A DNA stretch of 64,000 nt from a virus. Of the stretch, positions 1-11,279 are shown one piece after another (the stretch's first letter is position 1; every line of letters starts with the position of its first letter). Both the position numbers and the translations under genes were made by a program. The stretch is taken from IMG/VR virus record IMGVR_UViG_3300035670_007545, positions 1 through 64,000 of that record; one strand, written 5' to 3'. The notes below the pieces were generated by a model that had not been told where the DNA came from, made no database searches, and saw nothing but the letters and a program-made list of their open reading frames with translations.

Positions 1-144
1 TGATGGTGTTAGTAGGCGTGATGGTGTTAGTAGGTGTGATGGTGTTAGTAGGTGTGATGGTGTTAGTAGGTGTGATGGTGTTAGTAGGTGTGATGGTGTT
101 AGTAGGTGTGATGGTGTTAGTAGGTGTAATTGTGTTAGTAGGTG
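1..144. repeat. 18-bp coding minisatellite (TPTNTI)
   Basis: Seven consecutive copies of an 18-bp unit (positions 1-126, the first with one base change) are followed by a diverged eighth copy to 144. Read on the minus strand each copy encodes Thr-Pro-Thr-Asn-Thr-Ile. The array runs off the left edge, so its full length is unknown. It is an in-frame part of the partial fibre gene and can change copy number in multiples of six residues without breaking the frame. Confidence 0.95.
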
Positions 145-1255
145 TTATAGTTTGAGTTGGAGTTTCTGTTGGCGTAACTGTATTAGTAGATGTTATAGTT
201 TGAGTTGGTGTTTCTGTTGGTGTGATTGTATTGGTAGGCGTAACTGTATTGGTAGGTGTAACTGTATTGGTTGGTGTTTCTGTTGGTGTGATTGTGTTGG
301 TTGGTGTTACCGTATTTGTTGGAGTTTCTGTTGGTGTAACTGTATTGGTAGGTGTGATTGTGGCAGTAGGTGTAACTGTATTTGTTGGTGTTTCTGTTGG
401 TGTGATTGTGTTGGTTGGTGTAATTGTGGTAGTAGGAGTTACTGTTTGAGTTGCATCCGGAGAAGCTCCTGGTGTTTTTGTAACTGAAGGCGTGATAGTG
501 TTTGTTGGTGTTTCTGTATTTGTTGGTGTGATTGTATTAGTAGGTGTTACCGTGTTTGTTGGTGTAATTGTATTAGTAGGTGTTACCGTATTTGTTGGTG
601 TGATCGTATTAGTAGGTGTTACCGTGTTTGTTGGCGTATTGGTAGGTGTGATTGTGCTAGTAGGTGTTACTGTACTTGTAGGTGTTGCTGATATGTCCAA
701 TCCACTTGTTACAGTAACTGTTGGCGTAACTGTATTTGTTGGTGTTTCTGTTGGCGTATTACTTGGGGTTATGGTATTTGTTGGTGTGATTGTATTAGTA
801 GGTGTTTCTGTTATAGTTTGAGTTGGTGTAATAGTATTTGTTGGTGTTACCGTTGCTGTATTAGTTGGCGTTAGTGTATTGGTTGGTGTTATAGATACTG
901 AATTTGTAATAGTTGGTGTAATTGTTATTGTTGGTGTTATAGTTTGTGTTGGTGTGAGAGTTCTTGTTGGAGTAATTGTAATACTTGGTGTAACTGTATT
1001 AGTAGGTGTGCTTGTAGGTGTCACATCAGGTGCAATATTAACAATAGATGAACCTGTGATAATAAAATTATTATTATCAACAACTTTCATAATATATTCA
1101 AGGCTATTATCAATTGGCTTTGGTAAATCAAATGTTAATGTTGTTCCAGTTATTGTATCAATATAGATGCAATCATTTAAACTTGATTGACAAATATAAA
1201 TATCATAAGGACTTTGCCCTGTTATACCATTAATACTAACTCTAACATTAACCAT
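1..1255 (-). CDS. Partial tail-fibre/adhesin-like protein with long Thr/Pro/Asn linker
   Basis: The gene starts at an ATG at 1255 and stays open to the left edge, so about 418 residues are visible and the C-terminus is missing. Residues 1-75 form a compact module beginning [20 protein letters not shown]. It resembles the two modules of the gene at 10728-11279 (G-x-[ST]-P-[YL]-x-[IV]-Y near the start). The rest is an almost pure TPTNT / TPTQT / TETPT linker, interrupted only by short stretches such as [18 protein letters not shown] box lies 19 nt upstream of the ATG and the gene follows a 141-bp gap, so it probably begins its own late transcript. The linker would be an extended, flexible stalk carrying a distal domain beyond the window. 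Adhesin function is inferred from neighbours. Confidence 0.8.
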   Translation of the reverse strand, partial: MVNVRVSINGITGQSPYDIYICQSSLNDCIYIDTITGTTLTFDLPKPIDNSLEYIMKVVDNNNFIITGSSIVNIAPDVTPTSTPTNTVTPSITITPTRTLTPTQTITPTITITPTITNSVSITPTNTLTPTNTATVTPTNTITPTQTITETPTNTITPTNTITPSNTPTETPTNTVTPTVTVTSGLDISATPTSTVTPTSTITPTNTPTNTVTPTNTITPTNTVTPTNTITPTNTVTPTNTITPTNTETPTNTITPSVTKTPGASPDATQTVTPTTTITPTNTITPTETPTNTVTPTATITPTNTVTPTETPTNTVTPTNTITPTETPTNTVTPTNTVTPTNTITPTETPTQTITSTNTVTPTETPTQTITPTNTITPTNTITPTNTITPTNTITPTNTITPTNTITPTNTITPTNTI

Positions 1256-1274
1256 TAAACTAATCTTGATTTTC

Positions 1275-1282
1275 TATAAATA
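1275..1282 (-). promoter_or_regulatory. Candidate late promoter box TATTTATA
   Basis: The minus strand reads TATTTATA, ending 19 nt before the ATG at 1255, in the 141-bp gap after the gene ending at 1397. It is one of 12 directional copies in the window. The promoter role is inferred from position and recurrence. Confidence 0.55.
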
Positions 1283-1396
1283 TACTAGATGTCTATTATC
1301 CGCATAATATATTATAGCCCTAATAATAAATAGGAATAATTTTATTTTATTATATATAAAATGTTTATTTTTACAAAAAAACTTTTTAAAGACATA

Positions 1397-2605
1397 TTAT
1401 TTGTAATAATACAAATTAACTGACCCAATAAAATTTGCATTTGCCCCCAATGGTGTTATACATAACCAAACTACATCAACATCCCCATTTATCTTTTTGC
1501 CTGGTTTGATTTCACTAAACCTAAGATTGAAATTTGTTAATGCTTGCGTTCCAGCCTCCCCAATAAAACCACCCAATACAGTTCCAGCAGTTGTTACTGT
1601 TTGTAAACTACTACCAAATGAGGCATCAACATAAGAATCAATAGCAGTATAAGTCATTGCGCTTGAAATTATTGGATTTATCTCAATCGTCAATAAGTAG
1701 TTATCATTAGATGTATTTAATATAGAAACATTATCAACATATGGAGTAACATCACTAGCATTAGTATTCATTTTGAAACCAATAAATGGATATTTTGTTC
1801 CAACATTATCAAATGTTGTTGAATTAGTTTGTGCAATAAAACTTGTATCATTTAGCGCATTAATTGCACCTTCCATTGATACTTGTGAACAAATCTGATT
1901 AAATGAACCTGAACCCCCTACTGACCTTATCTCATATCTTATTGGTTTATTTGGTGATGACATATAAACATTGGTCAAATTATTTGTTCCTGAAAAATCT
2001 GAAAATATATAAGTAACTCCGCTTAAATTTAAGCCAAATCTAACTCTACCAACACCTAACCATTGAAAATCAATAAATGCAAGGTTTGTCTTATCCCAGG
2101 ATATGTTATTTGGGTTAAATTTTGTAATATTCCAACTTGTTGTTGCTGCGCTATAAGTTAAAGTTCCACTTTTCCATATCTGGAATGAGATAATATTTGT
2201 TTGACCATTGCTTTCCAAGAAGAAACCATCATAATTTGTGTTATATGGTGCTGTTGTTGATGATGTAAAATATCCAACTTTTTTTATTACATTTGTTTGC
2301 AATTGAAAATTGGAAAAACTTGCTTCAAATAATTGACCTTTACCTGGTTGATAAATACCTCTTTCTAATGTTTGCCTTATAACATAATCATTATTTGATG
2401 AAACGCTCATAGTTACATTTGCATTTGTTTGATTTAATACAGATGTTGCTGTTCCACCTGTAACTTCATCAATTTGTTTTGGCAATTTATCATAGATATG
2501 TTTTATCTGAATTAAACTTGTTATTTCTGAAACTCTTAATCTTCCAAAAGCATCCAAATTTGGTGAATCTGCATATTCAATTTCTTTATTAAAGATAAAA
2601 CTCAT
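1397..2605 (-). CDS. Virion structural protein (DAFGRLRVS type)
   Basis: 402 residues from the ATG at 2605, which overlaps the TGA of the upstream gene as ATGA. A longer start at 2617 would overlap that gene further and is less likely. The N-terminal motif DAFGRLRVSEITSLIQIKH is a signature I associate with virion proteins of many marine and environmental phages. The rest is rich in Asn, Ser and Thr with beta-strand character, as in fibre or capsid-decoration proteins. There are no recognised catalytic motifs, signal peptide or membrane segment. It is the last gene of the 3426-1397 unit, next to the adhesin cluster. An appendage or decoration role is inferred. Confidence 0.75.
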   Translation of the reverse strand: MSFIFNKEIEYADSPNLDAFGRLRVSEITSLIQIKHIYDKLPKQIDEVTGGTATSVLNQTNANVTMSVSSNNDYVIRQTLERGIYQPGKGQLFEASFSNFQLQTNVIKKVGYFTSSTTAPYNTNYDGFFLESNGQTNIISFQIWKSGTLTYSAATTSWNITKFNPNNISWDKTNLAFIDFQWLGVGRVRFGLNLSGVTYIFSDFSGTNNLTNVYMSSPNKPIRYEIRSVGGSGSFNQICSQVSMEGAINALNDTSFIAQTNSTTFDNVGTKYPFIGFKMNTNASDVTPYVDNVSILNTSNDNYLLTIEINPIISSAMTYTAIDSYVDASFGSSLQTVTTAGTVLGGFIGEAGTQALTNFNLRFSEIKPGKKINGDVDVVWLCITPLGANANFIGSVNLYYYK

Positions 2606-3426
2606 ATTAAAAACCATTTATCATTTCTTGCCATTATATTCAATGACATATTTTTTATATTCATATCTATGTAAGTATAATTATCAATCAATCCTGATGA
2701 TGGTGTTATTCTTATTCGATATAAATGTGCTGTGCTTGATTCATCTTTAATTGTAATGAATTGTCCATCTCTATTTGTTGTGGATGGTAAAATTAAATCA
2801 ATTATTGTTGATGCTGACACCCCATAATATTGATAATCCCAAGTAAGAGTCTGACTTGTTGTTATACCAGTTAATGATGTTATTGTATTTGCTGAAAGTG
2901 ATGGATTAAATTCAACCCATCTTGCATTATCTCTTGTTATTCCACTTATTCCTTCAATGGTTGATCCAGTCCAAGCATTTAATAACAATTGACCTTCATT
3001 TGTATTATCATATACTTGATAACCAAAATCAATATTAACAACAGAACCAACATTTAATGCATTATTAAATAATGTTTCATAATCTGGTATTTGGTATTGA
3101 TAAGTCTTGTTATTCTCATAGACATATGCAATCATTCCAAGTTTCCTTCTACCAGAAGAAATTCCATCTGAATATAAATTAACTACATTTGGAGAATTGT
3201 TTGGTGCATTATAACTAAAATCAATTGGGATTGTATTGCCTGAATATAATATTGTTCCAGTTAATCCGCTTGGTATGGTAAAATTTAAATCACTTAATTT
3301 AAAAACCTCATAAAACCCACCAACTTGGAATGAGCTAAAATTGCTTCCAGTATTTGAGTCAGTATTAACTGAATTTGGTCCAGATAATACAACTGACGAT
3401 TTCGGATTTTTATAATTAAAACTCAT
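2602..3426 (-). CDS. Putative tail-fibre-associated protein
   Basis: 274 residues, predicted mostly beta. It contains no family motif that I recognise. Features are a Ser/Asn-rich N-terminus, a middle part with GLTGTILYSGNTIPIDFSYN and a C-terminal segment resembling phage fibre domains that bind an Asp/Ser-rich loop (IKDESSTAHLYRIRITPS). It starts 12 nt after a TATTTATA box and overlaps the next gene by ATGA, so the two are translationally coupled. The location within the adhesin cluster suggests a fibre or chaperone role, but this is inference only. Confidence 0.6.
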   Translation of the reverse strand: MSFNYKNPKSSVVLSGPNSVNTDSNTGSNFSSFQVGGFYEVFKLSDLNFTIPSGLTGTILYSGNTIPIDFSYNAPNNSPNVVNLYSDGISSGRRKLGMIAYVYENNKTYQYQIPDYETLFNNALNVGSVVNIDFGYQVYDNTNEGQLLLNAWTGSTIEGISGITRDNARWVEFNPSLSANTITSLTGITTSQTLTWDYQYYGVSASTIIDLILPSTTNRDGQFITIKDESSTAHLYRIRITPSSGLIDNYTYIDMNIKNMSLNIMARNDKWFLI

Positions 3427-3438
3427 TAATTAATTTAT

Positions 3439-3446
3439 TATAAATA
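3439..3446 (-). promoter_or_regulatory. Candidate late promoter box TATTTATA
   Basis: The minus strand reads ATATATTTATAATAA with the core ending 12 nt before the ATG at 3426. It lies in the 26-bp gap after the large glycine-rich adhesin gene and would give a separate short transcript for the two genes 3426-1397. Confidence 0.6.
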
Positions 3447-3452
3447 TATGCT

Positions 3453-6074
3453 TTATGAAAAACTAATAGTCCCTATTGAACCTGTTCCTCTTGTTATTTT
3501 ATAATATTTAAATCCGCTTTCATCTTTCTGTAATGTTGTATTAAACGTACCATTAGTACAAGTAACTATAATTGTGTTACTTGTTGGTATTTTTATTAAG
3601 AATGCACCACTAGCCCCAGCTCCACCGCCACCAAAAGCAGCACCGCCACCACCACCAGCACAACCATTACAACCACCTGCTGCGCCATTTATACCGCCTA
3701 ATCCGTTATATCCACCGCCAACACCACTACCTGATGTTGTGCCGCCTTGTGTGTCGTTCACACCACCGCCACCGCCACCGCCAGCACAATACACTGTATT
3801 ATCAAATGTTGTGAAAACTGAACCCCCACTATTTTTATTTGTTGCACTACTTCCAAGACCACCAGCACCACCACCACCAGCAAAATTTGCACTTGTAGAT
3901 GCGCCATTACCACCACTAGTCCCCACACAACCTGTGGTGTTTGAACCACCGCCACCGCCACCATTATATTTACTAGTTTCACAAGGAGCATTTCCACCAC
4001 CATTTCCACCTCCAAGTGCTGTATTAGATGCAAATGTTGAACTTGATGCTGCACCACCTATTGTTATATTATAATTTGTATTTAAATTTAATGATCCAGC
4101 AAAGCTAAAAAATTGGCCGCCACCTCCACCGCCACCGCCTGTGTTAGCATTACCATTACCACCATTACCCCCTCCACCTATTATGAAATATTCAACACTT
4201 ATTGATGGTAATGTTGGTGTAACTGTTGGCGTAACTGTTGGAGTTGGTGTAGGTGATGGACATATGGTTGAACCTGTGATAACACCGTTAGGATTTATCC
4301 CATAACAAACACCATCAACAACAAACTTATTAAATGTCCATTGACTTGGGCTTGTATCATTATTTGCACAAGTTGTTGGATTTTTATAATATTGAGAACC
4401 GTTTGAACCATTAAATGTTGAATATCTACCATAAACAAATGAATTATTTGACAATCTTTCACAAGCTAATGTACAATCATTTGCACCAGTATTATCAATT
4501 TTAATTCCAAATATTTGACAATTAACCAAAGGTGTAACTGTTGGCGTTGGTGTAACTGTTGATGTAATTGTATTTGTTGGTGTAATTGTATTTGTTGGTG
4601 TAATTGTATTTGTTGGTGTAATTGTTCGTGTTGGTGTAATTGTGTTGGTTGGTGTAACTGTATTGGTTGGTGTAATTGTGTTGGTTGGTGTAATTGTGTT
4701 GGTTGGCGTAATTGTGTTGGTTGGCGTAATTGATGGTGTTCTAGTTGGAGTTCTTGTTGGTGTAACTGACGCATTTGGGGTTGGTGATGGTGGTATTGAT
4801 GAACAATTAATTATATCTGTAATATAATAATTATTACTATCTTCAAATTGAGGTCTATAGAATATCTCATAAACTGTCCCCCCTGTTTGAATTACATAAC
4901 ATTTATTTCCTGTTTCTCTACTTGGGCAATAAATAGAAGTTTCATTTTGTGTGGCTTGATTAGCGCAATCTGATGATGCTGTTGATCCATAATATATTTT
5001 ACTACCAATTGTAAAATCAGATGAGTACCATGCTGGATTAAACCCTGTTCCACCAGATGCTTTAAAATCACAAGCATCAGTTGCGCTTGTAAAATAATTA
5101 AAAAATGGTTCTCTAATTTCTAAATTCTTCATTAAACAAACCAATGGCGTTTGGGTTGGTGTTGTTGTATTTGTTGGAGTTAAAGTTGGTGTAACCGTTC
5201 TTGTTGGTGTTAAAGTTGGTGTTGTTGTATTTGTTGGAGTTGTCGTATTTGTTGGTGTTAAAGTGTTTGTTGGAGTTAAAGTATTTGTTGGCGTTGTTGT
5301 CACAGTATTTGTTGGAGTATTTGTTGATGTAACTGTTGGTGTTGGTGTTGGTTGAATTGTTGGACAGGTCAACAATAATGTAAAATCCCCCCCCACTGAA
5401 AAAGATGTTATGGTGACATAAATTTCTGATGGTGTATTTGCTGATTTATTGAACGATAGCTCATTAACACCACTATATGAACCATTTATAACTTGAGCAC
5501 CATTCCAGGTTACAACAATTTGACTTGTGTTTTCAAAATAAACTATAACATTTATATTACCAGTGTTTAAACCAACATTATAATTATAGTTATAATATGC
5601 TTTTTCACGAACAAGATTAGTATATTCTATATCACATTGTCCCGAATAAGTGTATGTCCCAAAACTTGTTGAGGTTGGTGTATTTGTTGGAGTTATTGTT
5701 GGTGTATTTGTATTGGTTGGTGTGATTGTTTGTGATGGAGTAATGGTGTTAGTTGGGGTAATGGTGTTAGTTGGGGTCTGTGTTATGGTTGCCGTTACGC
5801 TTGGTGTTACTGTTGTAGTATTTGTTGGTGTTGGAGTTACTGTTTTTGTTGGTGATGGCGTTATCATTGGGTCATTTAATTCAAATGAACATGTTTTATT
5901 TATTGCTGAGAAATATAATTCATATTGCCCATAATAATACGAATCATTTCTGCTATAAAAATATGGCAAAATGGCATCATTAATGGTTATTGTACCACCT
6001 GTTGATGGAAGATAAGTTATTGTTGAACTATATCCTGAATAATTTGTGCTTACAATATTTAAAACCTCTGCCAT
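3453..6074 (-). CDS. Modular adhesin: Thr/Pro linkers, two Cys-rich modules, C-terminal glycine-rich domain
   Basis: 873 residues. The N-terminal domain (1-70) is followed by Thr/Pro/Asn linkers at about 72-137, 241-310, 428-516 and 606-623. These separate a beta-rich module (138-237, Cys 147 and 236) and two Cys-rich modules (313-424 and 519-605), the second ending in [18 protein letters not shown]. From about 626 to 833 the protein is dominated by glycine runs with the phrase [13 protein letters not shown], typical of phage glycine-rich receptor-binding tips (as in T4-like gp38-type or Gly_rich_2 proteins). About 40 ordered residues close the chain. It sits 12 bp after the beta-propeller gene. 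Receptor binding by the glycine-rich tip is inferred from known families, and the order of modules is directly visible. Confidence 0.8.
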   Translation of the reverse strand: MAEVLNIVSTNYSGYSSTITYLPSTGGTITINDAILPYFYSRNDSYYYGQYELYFSAINKTCSFELNDPMITPSPTKTVTPTPTNTTTVTPSVTATITQTPTNTITPTNTITPSQTITPTNTNTPTITPTNTPTSTSFGTYTYSGQCDIEYTNLVREKAYYNYNYNVGLNTGNINVIVYFENTSQIVVTWNGAQVINGSYSGVNELSFNKSANTPSEIYVTITSFSVGGDFTLLLTCPTIQPTPTPTVTSTNTPTNTVTTTPTNTLTPTNTLTPTNTTTPTNTTTPTLTPTRTVTPTLTPTNTTTPTQTPLVCLMKNLEIREPFFNYFTSATDACDFKASGGTGFNPAWYSSDFTIGSKIYYGSTASSDCANQATQNETSIYCPSRETGNKCYVIQTGGTVYEIFYRPQFEDSNNYYITDIINCSSIPPSPTPNASVTPTRTPTRTPSITPTNTITPTNTITPTNTITPTNTVTPTNTITPTRTITPTNTITPTNTITPTNTITSTVTPTPTVTPLVNCQIFGIKIDNTGANDCTLACERLSNNSFVYGRYSTFNGSNGSQYYKNPTTCANNDTSPSQWTFNKFVVDGVCYGINPNGVITGSTICPSPTPTPTVTPTVTPTLPSISVEYFIIGGGGNGGNGNANTGGGGGGGGQFFSFAGSLNLNTNYNITIGGAASSSTFASNTALGGGNGGGNAPCETSKYNGGGGGGSNTTGCVGTSGGNGASTSANFAGGGGAGGLGSSATNKNSGGSVFTTFDNTVYCAGGGGGGGVNDTQGGTTSGSGVGGGYNGLGGINGAAGGCNGCAGGGGGAAFGGGGAGASGAFLIKIPTSNTIIVTCTNGTFNTTLQKDESGFKYYKITRGTGSIGTISFS

Positions 6075-6086
6075 TTTTTATTTATA

Positions 6087-9000
6087 TTAATCTTTTATAC
6101 ATCTTACTGTGTGTGCATAGAAATAATCACCCAAAGAATCATTAATTGTTGAACCACTTGATGTATTTGAAAATGGATAATATTTTATGTTATTATTAAG
6201 CGCAACAGTGTTTGTGAATAAGTACCCACTATTTTTAAAACTAGAATGGAATCCTGTTGATGTTGAATTACCATTTATAAAGCCCCCACCCCTTAAATCA
6301 AAATTTCCAAAAGTTTCAGCGCCAGTATTAGGGCTATTCCAATAAGTTAAACCCGATTGTTTAAGTTTACCAGCCACTGTTGAACCCCCTGCACTAGTTA
6401 CCAAAGTTGTTAATTCTGTTTCACTTGGCATATGATAGCCAGTTGGGCATAATGTTGTACCAGTTATTGCAATAACATTATAAAAATAACCGTAATCTTG
6501 GGCAACATATCCACTTGTTGTTGGTATTGTATATGCGGCTGTTAATAAATTCTTATTTATTTGTGCAACTGTTTTCTGTTCAATTGGATTACCAAATCTA
6601 TCTGTTGTAACTCTTAAATTCCTTCTCATCCAAGTTTGTGACCCAATTGTTACCTCCTCTATTGGTGGTGTTGTTGATGGCGTCACTGTCCTTGTTGGAG
6701 TATTGGTAGGTGTTACTGTCCTTGTTGGAGTATTTGATGGTGTTATGGTATTAGTTGGAGTTATAGTAACCGTTGGTGTGAGTGTGTTAGTAGGTGTGAG
6801 TGTGTTAGTAGGTGTTATTGTATTTGTAGGTGTAATAGTGTTAGTTGGTGTTATGGTGTTGGTAGGTGTAATAGTGTTAGTAGGTGTTATTGTTGGCGTA
6901 ATTGTATTTGTAGGAGTTGGTGTTATTGTTGGTGTAATTGTATTTGTAGGAGTTACTGTATTACTAGGTGTAATACTATTAGTAGGTGTAATTGTATTGG
7001 TAGGACTAATTGTATTGGTAGGAGTAATTGTATTTGTTGGGGTGATAGTATTTGTAGGAGTAATAGTGTTAGTTGGTGTTATGGTTGGCGTAACTGTTGG
7101 TGTTGTTGTCTGGGTAGGAGTAGGTGTTGGTGTAGGTGGAACTACAAATCTTGTCCCCCCACTTATGGTTAATGATTCTGATGTTGCACTAACATTAGTT
7201 CCATATATTATAACACTATCACTTAATGCTGGTGGTGCATTATTTGATTGCACATTATTCCAGCAATCAGTATAGCTATATGTTGCAGAACATGGTTCTG
7301 TGCAACTTGTATTTGTTATTGAATATTCAGCACAAGCATTTATAATATTCCCGTTGACATCACATGGAGGGTAAAGGGTTGTGGTTGGTGTGGGTGTAAC
7401 TGTTGGTGTTTCTGTTACTGTTGGGGTAATTGTATTGGTTGGTGTTATGGTATTTGTAGGTGTTTCCGTAACTGTTGGGGTAATTGTATTGGTTGGTGTT
7501 ATGGTATTTGTAGGTGTTTCCGTAACTGTTGGGGTAATTGTATTGGTTGGTGTTATGGTATTTGTAGGTGTTTCCGTAACTGTTGGGGTAATTGTATTGG
7601 TTGGTGTTATGGTATTTGTTGGCGTTTCTGTTACTGTTGGTGTTATAGTATTTGTTGGTGTTTCTGTAATTGTTGGGGTAATTGTATTGGTTGGTGTTAT
7701 GGTATTTGTAGGCGTTTCCGTAACTGTTGGGGTAATTGTATTGGTTGGTGTTATAGTTGGTGTTGGTGTGATTGTATTAGTTGGTGTTGAAGTTTGATTA
7801 GATATTAGCGTTTCACTTGGCGTCACAGTATTAGTTGGGCTGATTGTGTTAGTTGGAGTGTTAGTATTTGTAGGAGTTATGGTATTAGTTGGGGTGATTG
7901 TACTAGTTGGGGTTATGGTGTTTGTAGGTGTTATAGTGTTTGTAGGTGTTATGGTGTTAGTTGGGGTGTTAGTGTTTGTAGGAGTTATAGTGTTTGTTGG
8001 CGTAATTGTTTGAGTTGGAGTTATGGTGTTAGTAGGTGTGTTAGTGTTTGTAGGTGTTATAGTGTTTGTTGGTGTAATTGTTTGAGTTGGAGTTATGGTG
8101 TTAGTAGGTGTGTTAGTGTTTGTAGGTGTTATGGTTGGCGTTGTTGTTTTTGTTTGAGTTGGGGTTTTAGTAATAGTTGGAGTTATAGTTGGGGTTTTAG
8201 TCATAGTTGGTGTAACTGTCCTTGTTGGTGTTACAGTAGTTGTTGGTGTTGGAGTTGGTGATGGGCATATTGTTGCCCCAGTTATTGTTCCAACTGAATT
8301 TGTTGAATAACAATACCCATTTCTACTAAAATTTCTACCTACCCCCCAACCACTAGTATTATTATTAATACAAGATTGGAAATCAATATAATATGTTTGT
8401 CCAAGTGATCCATCAAATAATGTTGTTTTACCACATATTTGGGTATTTGGTTCATTACGACAAACATCATAACAACTTAATAAACCTGTTGAATCAACAT
8501 AAACATCAAAACAATTACAAGCATTCAAATCTGGAACTAATGAATTTCCCCTAAAATATATTTTGTTATTGTTATTTATTAATCTAAAATTTGTATTGCT
8601 AAATGTTGTGTAAATATGATAGAAATCTTGAGGTATGGTAAAACCTGAATATTCAATAGTCAATGAAGCATACAACATATTCATATTAACTGGGACTAAT
8701 GCTGTTGGATCACTATATTCATTAACCCCTATATTGCTAACAAGATTTCTATTAGTATTTAAATTTGGGATAACCCAAGTGTACCAAGAATATCCTGTTG
8801 TAGTATATGCTGGAACCTCATGTGTCTTGAATAAATATGCTTGAATTGAATTCCCATACTCATCAAAACCCCCACTATTCTGACTTATCTTTGCTGTTCT
8901 AATTTGTGGTGCTGTCACACCCCAACCAGAGAATGATAAATACCTATTAAGTTGGTCATTGAATGTGGTTGCACTTATGGATGGGCCAATCCCATTTGAA

Positions 9001-10721
9001 AACCCCCTAAATAAACTTCCACTCATCCATTCACTAAAATCAGCATTCAAATCAACTGGCTCAATAAATAAATAAGCATCAAGTTCTTCTGGAGTTGTTG
9101 GTGTCACAGTTGGAGTTATGGTTGGCGTTGGTGTTTTTGTTCTTGTTGGTGTATTTGTTGGTGTTATGGTACTTGTTGGTGTTAAAGATGGAGTTCTTGT
9201 ATTTGATGGTGTTATAGATATGGTTGGGGTAATACTTGGTGTTATAGATATGGTTGGGGTTACAGTTGGTGTTGGTGTTGGTGTTGTACATTCTATCTCA
9301 ATGGTTACACCAATTAAGAATTGTTCTCTGGTTATATTATCATATAATGGTGTTGTGTTTATTGAATTAAGATATATATCAAATGGACCTTTTGAATTGG
9401 ATGCCGGATTTAATTGCAAAAAATACCTTGAACAAGCTGTAACACCTGTTATGGTATTCTCAACACTATTCACACATATTGGATCTGTATTTATTACAAT
9501 TATTTTATATAATGGAAGATTTGTTGGTGTTATAGTAGGTGTTGGTGTTATAGTATTTGTTGGTGTTGGTGTTGGTGTAATAACAGCACAGTTATCAATT
9601 GTCCCCCCACTAAAAATCCTATGAATCATATTAGATGATGTACTTGTAAAGTAACCTACAACAATTATCTTTCCACTATCTAATACTTCACTATCATATA
9701 TTGCACTAATATTTATAGAAGTATCCATATTAAACGTGGGGTCAATAGTACCATCTGTGTTTAAACGTATAAATTTATTTGCTGAATAACCTGAATATGA
9801 TGAAAATTCTCCACCAACAAGAATTTTATTATCTGCCTGTATAGATACATCAAAATCACCTCCACTATTAAATCCTGTTCCAATAGTAAATGAATTATCA
9901 ATACTCCCATCTGTGTCTAATCTTACAATTCTATTTTTTGAAACACCAGAATATGTTGTAAAACCACCAGCAACTAATATCTTCTGATCTGATTGTAAGG
10001 TCACATCTGTAACAAATGTACCATTAAAACCTGTACCTATGCTAAATGTGTTATCAATACTACCATCACTATTTAATCTTACAATTCTATTTTTTGAAAC
10101 CCCAGAATAAGAAGTGAAATATCCAACAACAAGAATTTTACCATCACTCTGTAATGCAGATTCAAATGTTGAATCACTAAAACCTGTACCTATGCTAAAT
10201 GTGCTATCAATACTCCCATCAGTATTTAATCTTACTATCCTATTTTTTGAAACTCCAGAATATGAAGTAAATCCTCCTGTAACTATTATCTTACCATCTG
10301 GTTGTAAAGTCATTTTGTTTGGTGCATATGTTGTATAGTTGGATAACCCTATACCTACAACAAATGTATTATCAATAGTTGCATCTACATTTAATCTTAT
10401 AATTCTATTTATTGAAACCCCAGAATATGAAGTAAAATATCCTGCAACTAATATCTTTCCATCTGTTTGGACTTTGATGTCTGTAACTGTATTGTTGAAT
10501 CCTGTTCCTATATTGAAACTTGTATTTATTGTCCCATCTGTGTTTAAATTGATAATGTAATTGCTTGTAAATCCTGAATATTGTGTAAATGAACCCCCAA
10601 CAAGAATTTTACCATCTGATTGTCTTGCCAATGCACTTGCTGTATTATCAAAACCCCCATTGGTGTTGTAACAAGTTGTTTCTAAAAACACATTAATTGG
10701 ATAATCTTCAAATTCTAGCAT
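6087..10721 (-). CDS. Giant modular adhesin: delta-60 repeat propeller, linkers, Cys-rich module, C-terminal FISUMP domain
   Basis: 1544 residues. Residues about 20-380 carry seven repeats of about 50 residues with the core [15 protein letters not shown] and an [RN]L[ND]xDGxIDxxF tail, characteristic of the delta-60 (DUF5122) family, which probably folds as a beta-propeller. Thr/Pro/Asn linkers then alternate with a Cys-containing module, a beta-rich domain (about 560-750) and a Cys-rich module ending in [19 protein letters not shown]. Very long TPTNTI / TPTVTE linkers follow, partly made of 54-bp DNA repeats. The last 170 or so residues are a FISUMP domain ([29 protein letters not shown], closing VRCIKD). 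FISUMP has a C-type-lectin-like fold, so this end is the likely ligand-binding tip. The gene follows the 183-residue linker protein with a 6-bp gap. Confidence 0.85.
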   Translation of the reverse strand: MLEFEDYPINVFLETTCYNTNGGFDNTASALARQSDGKILVGGSFTQYSGFTSNYIINLNTDGTINTSFNIGTGFNNTVTDIKVQTDGKILVAGYFTSYSGVSINRIIRLNVDATIDNTFVVGIGLSNYTTYAPNKMTLQPDGKIIVTGGFTSYSGVSKNRIVRLNTDGSIDSTFSIGTGFSDSTFESALQSDGKILVVGYFTSYSGVSKNRIVRLNSDGSIDNTFSIGTGFNGTFVTDVTLQSDQKILVAGGFTTYSGVSKNRIVRLDTDGSIDNSFTIGTGFNSGGDFDVSIQADNKILVGGEFSSYSGYSANKFIRLNTDGTIDPTFNMDTSINISAIYDSEVLDSGKIIVVGYFTSTSSNMIHRIFSGGTIDNCAVITPTPTPTNTITPTPTITPTNLPLYKIIVINTDPICVNSVENTITGVTACSRYFLQLNPASNSKGPFDIYLNSINTTPLYDNITREQFLIGVTIEIECTTPTPTPTVTPTISITPSITPTISITPSNTRTPSLTPTSTITPTNTPTRTKTPTPTITPTVTPTTPEELDAYLFIEPVDLNADFSEWMSGSLFRGFSNGIGPSISATTFNDQLNRYLSFSGWGVTAPQIRTAKISQNSGGFDEYGNSIQAYLFKTHEVPAYTTTGYSWYTWVIPNLNTNRNLVSNIGVNEYSDPTALVPVNMNMLYASLTIEYSGFTIPQDFYHIYTTFSNTNFRLINNNNKIYFRGNSLVPDLNACNCFDVYVDSTGLLSCYDVCRNEPNTQICGKTTLFDGSLGQTYYIDFQSCINNNTSGWGVGRNFSRNGYCYSTNSVGTITGATICPSPTPTPTTTVTPTRTVTPTMTKTPTITPTITKTPTQTKTTTPTITPTNTNTPTNTITPTQTITPTNTITPTNTNTPTNTITPTQTITPTNTITPTNTNTPTNTITPTNTITPTNTITPTSTITPTNTITPTNTNTPTNTISPTNTVTPSETLISNQTSTPTNTITPTPTITPTNTITPTVTETPTNTITPTNTITPTITETPTNTITPTVTETPTNTITPTNTITPTVTETPTNTITPTNTITPTVTETPTNTITPTNTITPTVTETPTNTITPTNTITPTVTETPTVTPTPTTTLYPPCDVNGNIINACAEYSITNTSCTEPCSATYSYTDCWNNVQSNNAPPALSDSVIIYGTNVSATSESLTISGGTRFVVPPTPTPTPTQTTTPTVTPTITPTNTITPTNTITPTNTITPTNTISPTNTITPTNSITPSNTVTPTNTITPTITPTPTNTITPTITPTNTITPTNTITPTNTITPTNTITPTNTLTPTNTLTPTVTITPTNTITPSNTPTRTVTPTNTPTRTVTPSTTPPIEEVTIGSQTWMRRNLRVTTDRFGNPIEQKTVAQINKNLLTAAYTIPTTSGYVAQDYGYFYNVIAITGTTLCPTGYHMPSETELTTLVTSAGGSTVAGKLKQSGLTYWNSPNTGAETFGNFDLRGGGFINGNSTSTGFHSSFKNSGYLFTNTVALNNNIKYYPFSNTSSGSTINDSLGDYFYAHTVRCIKD
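7441..7602. repeat. Three perfect 54-bp coding repeats
   Basis: Positions 7441-7494, 7495-7548 and 7549-7602 are identical 54-bp units encoding 18 residues of TPTNT/TPTVTE linker. Diverged copies flank them from about 7405 to 7770. The identity of neighbouring copies against the divergence of outer copies indicates recent duplication, either by slippage or by unequal recombination. Confidence 0.95.
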
Positions 10722-10727
10722 ACTATA

Positions 10728-11279
10728 TTAACAATCTATTATCTTAAAATAACTACAAGAATTGAAATCCTTGATGGTTATCATTATTTGATTTGCCCCA
10801 TCAAATATTGTTGGAACACCTATTACAATAGGTAATGAACTTGTATTCAGAATGGTTGCCACATAAGTCTCATAATTTCCATTTATATCTGACATATAAA
10901 CATATAATGGTGTTGTTCCAGTTAAACCATTTAAGGTGATTGTGTTATTTGTTGTTGGTGTTGGGACATATCCTGGGGTTGCAGATGGGGTTGGAGTTGG
11001 AGTTGGTGTGATTGATGTAATATCTGTAATACTATATATAATATCACAATTTATATAACAATTATATTTCTTTGATGTTCTACATCCTGTATTATCTTGA
11101 ATTATGATTGTTATTTGTGGTGCTAAATTAAATATTTCTGGTAAATCAAATGAGACATCCCCCACAATAGGTAATGTGTTTACTTGACCCAAGTATGTTT
11201 CATTACCTCCAAATGCATCAGATACATATATACTTAAAGGAGTTGCACCACTTAAACTTGTAAATATAATATTTGTCAT
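10728..11279 (-). CDS. Two-module adhesin subunit with short Thr/Pro linker
   Basis: 183 residues from the ATG at 11279, which forms an ATGA junction with the upstream stop. An upstream start at 11288 is less likely. Two related modules of about 80 residues are visible. The first begins MTNIIFTSLSGATPLSIYVS, the second TITLNGLTGTTPLYVYMSD, and each ends in a [IT]IxIxDxxxC pattern. They are joined by TPTPTPTPSATPGYVPTPTT. The same module opens the partial gene at the left edge. No enzyme motif is seen. It lies between the SprB-repeat protein and the propeller protein in one run of genes, so a fibre or adhesin component is inferred. Confidence 0.65.
   Translation of the reverse strand: MTNIIFTSLSGATPLSIYVSDAFGGNETYLGQVNTLPIVGDVSFDLPEIFNLAPQITIIIQDNTGCRTSKKYNCYINCDIIYSITDITSITPTPTPTPSATPGYVPTPTTNNTITLNGLTGTTPLYVYMSDINGNYETYVATILNTSSLPIVIGVPTIFDGANQIMITIKDFNSCSYFKIIDC

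Noticed and set aside
152-1166. Plus-strand ORFs rich in VGV/TVLVGV opposite the linker DNA (also at 4642-4827, 5650-5934, 6703-7275, 7381-7797 and 9118-9624)
   Set aside because: They are mirror readings of the Thr/Pro/Asn repeat DNA on the other strand, which lacks stops because of its composition. They have no promoter and no family resemblance.
3574-4074. Plus-strand Pro/Ala-rich ORF
   Set aside because: It is the complement of the glycine-rich tip of the adhesin at 3453-6074. Glycine codons read as proline or alanine on the opposite strand.
6079-6086. T4-type late box TATAAATA on the minus strand before the gene at 3453-6074
   Set aside because: It ends only 4 nt before the ATG at 6074, so there is no room for initiation and leader. 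It sits in a 12-bp gap of an operon and is probably chance in AT-rich DNA.
1-8260. Regular repeats that look like a CRISPR array
   Set aside because: Units are contiguous, without unique spacers, in frame with a protein and vary by synonymous changes. They are coding minisatellites.
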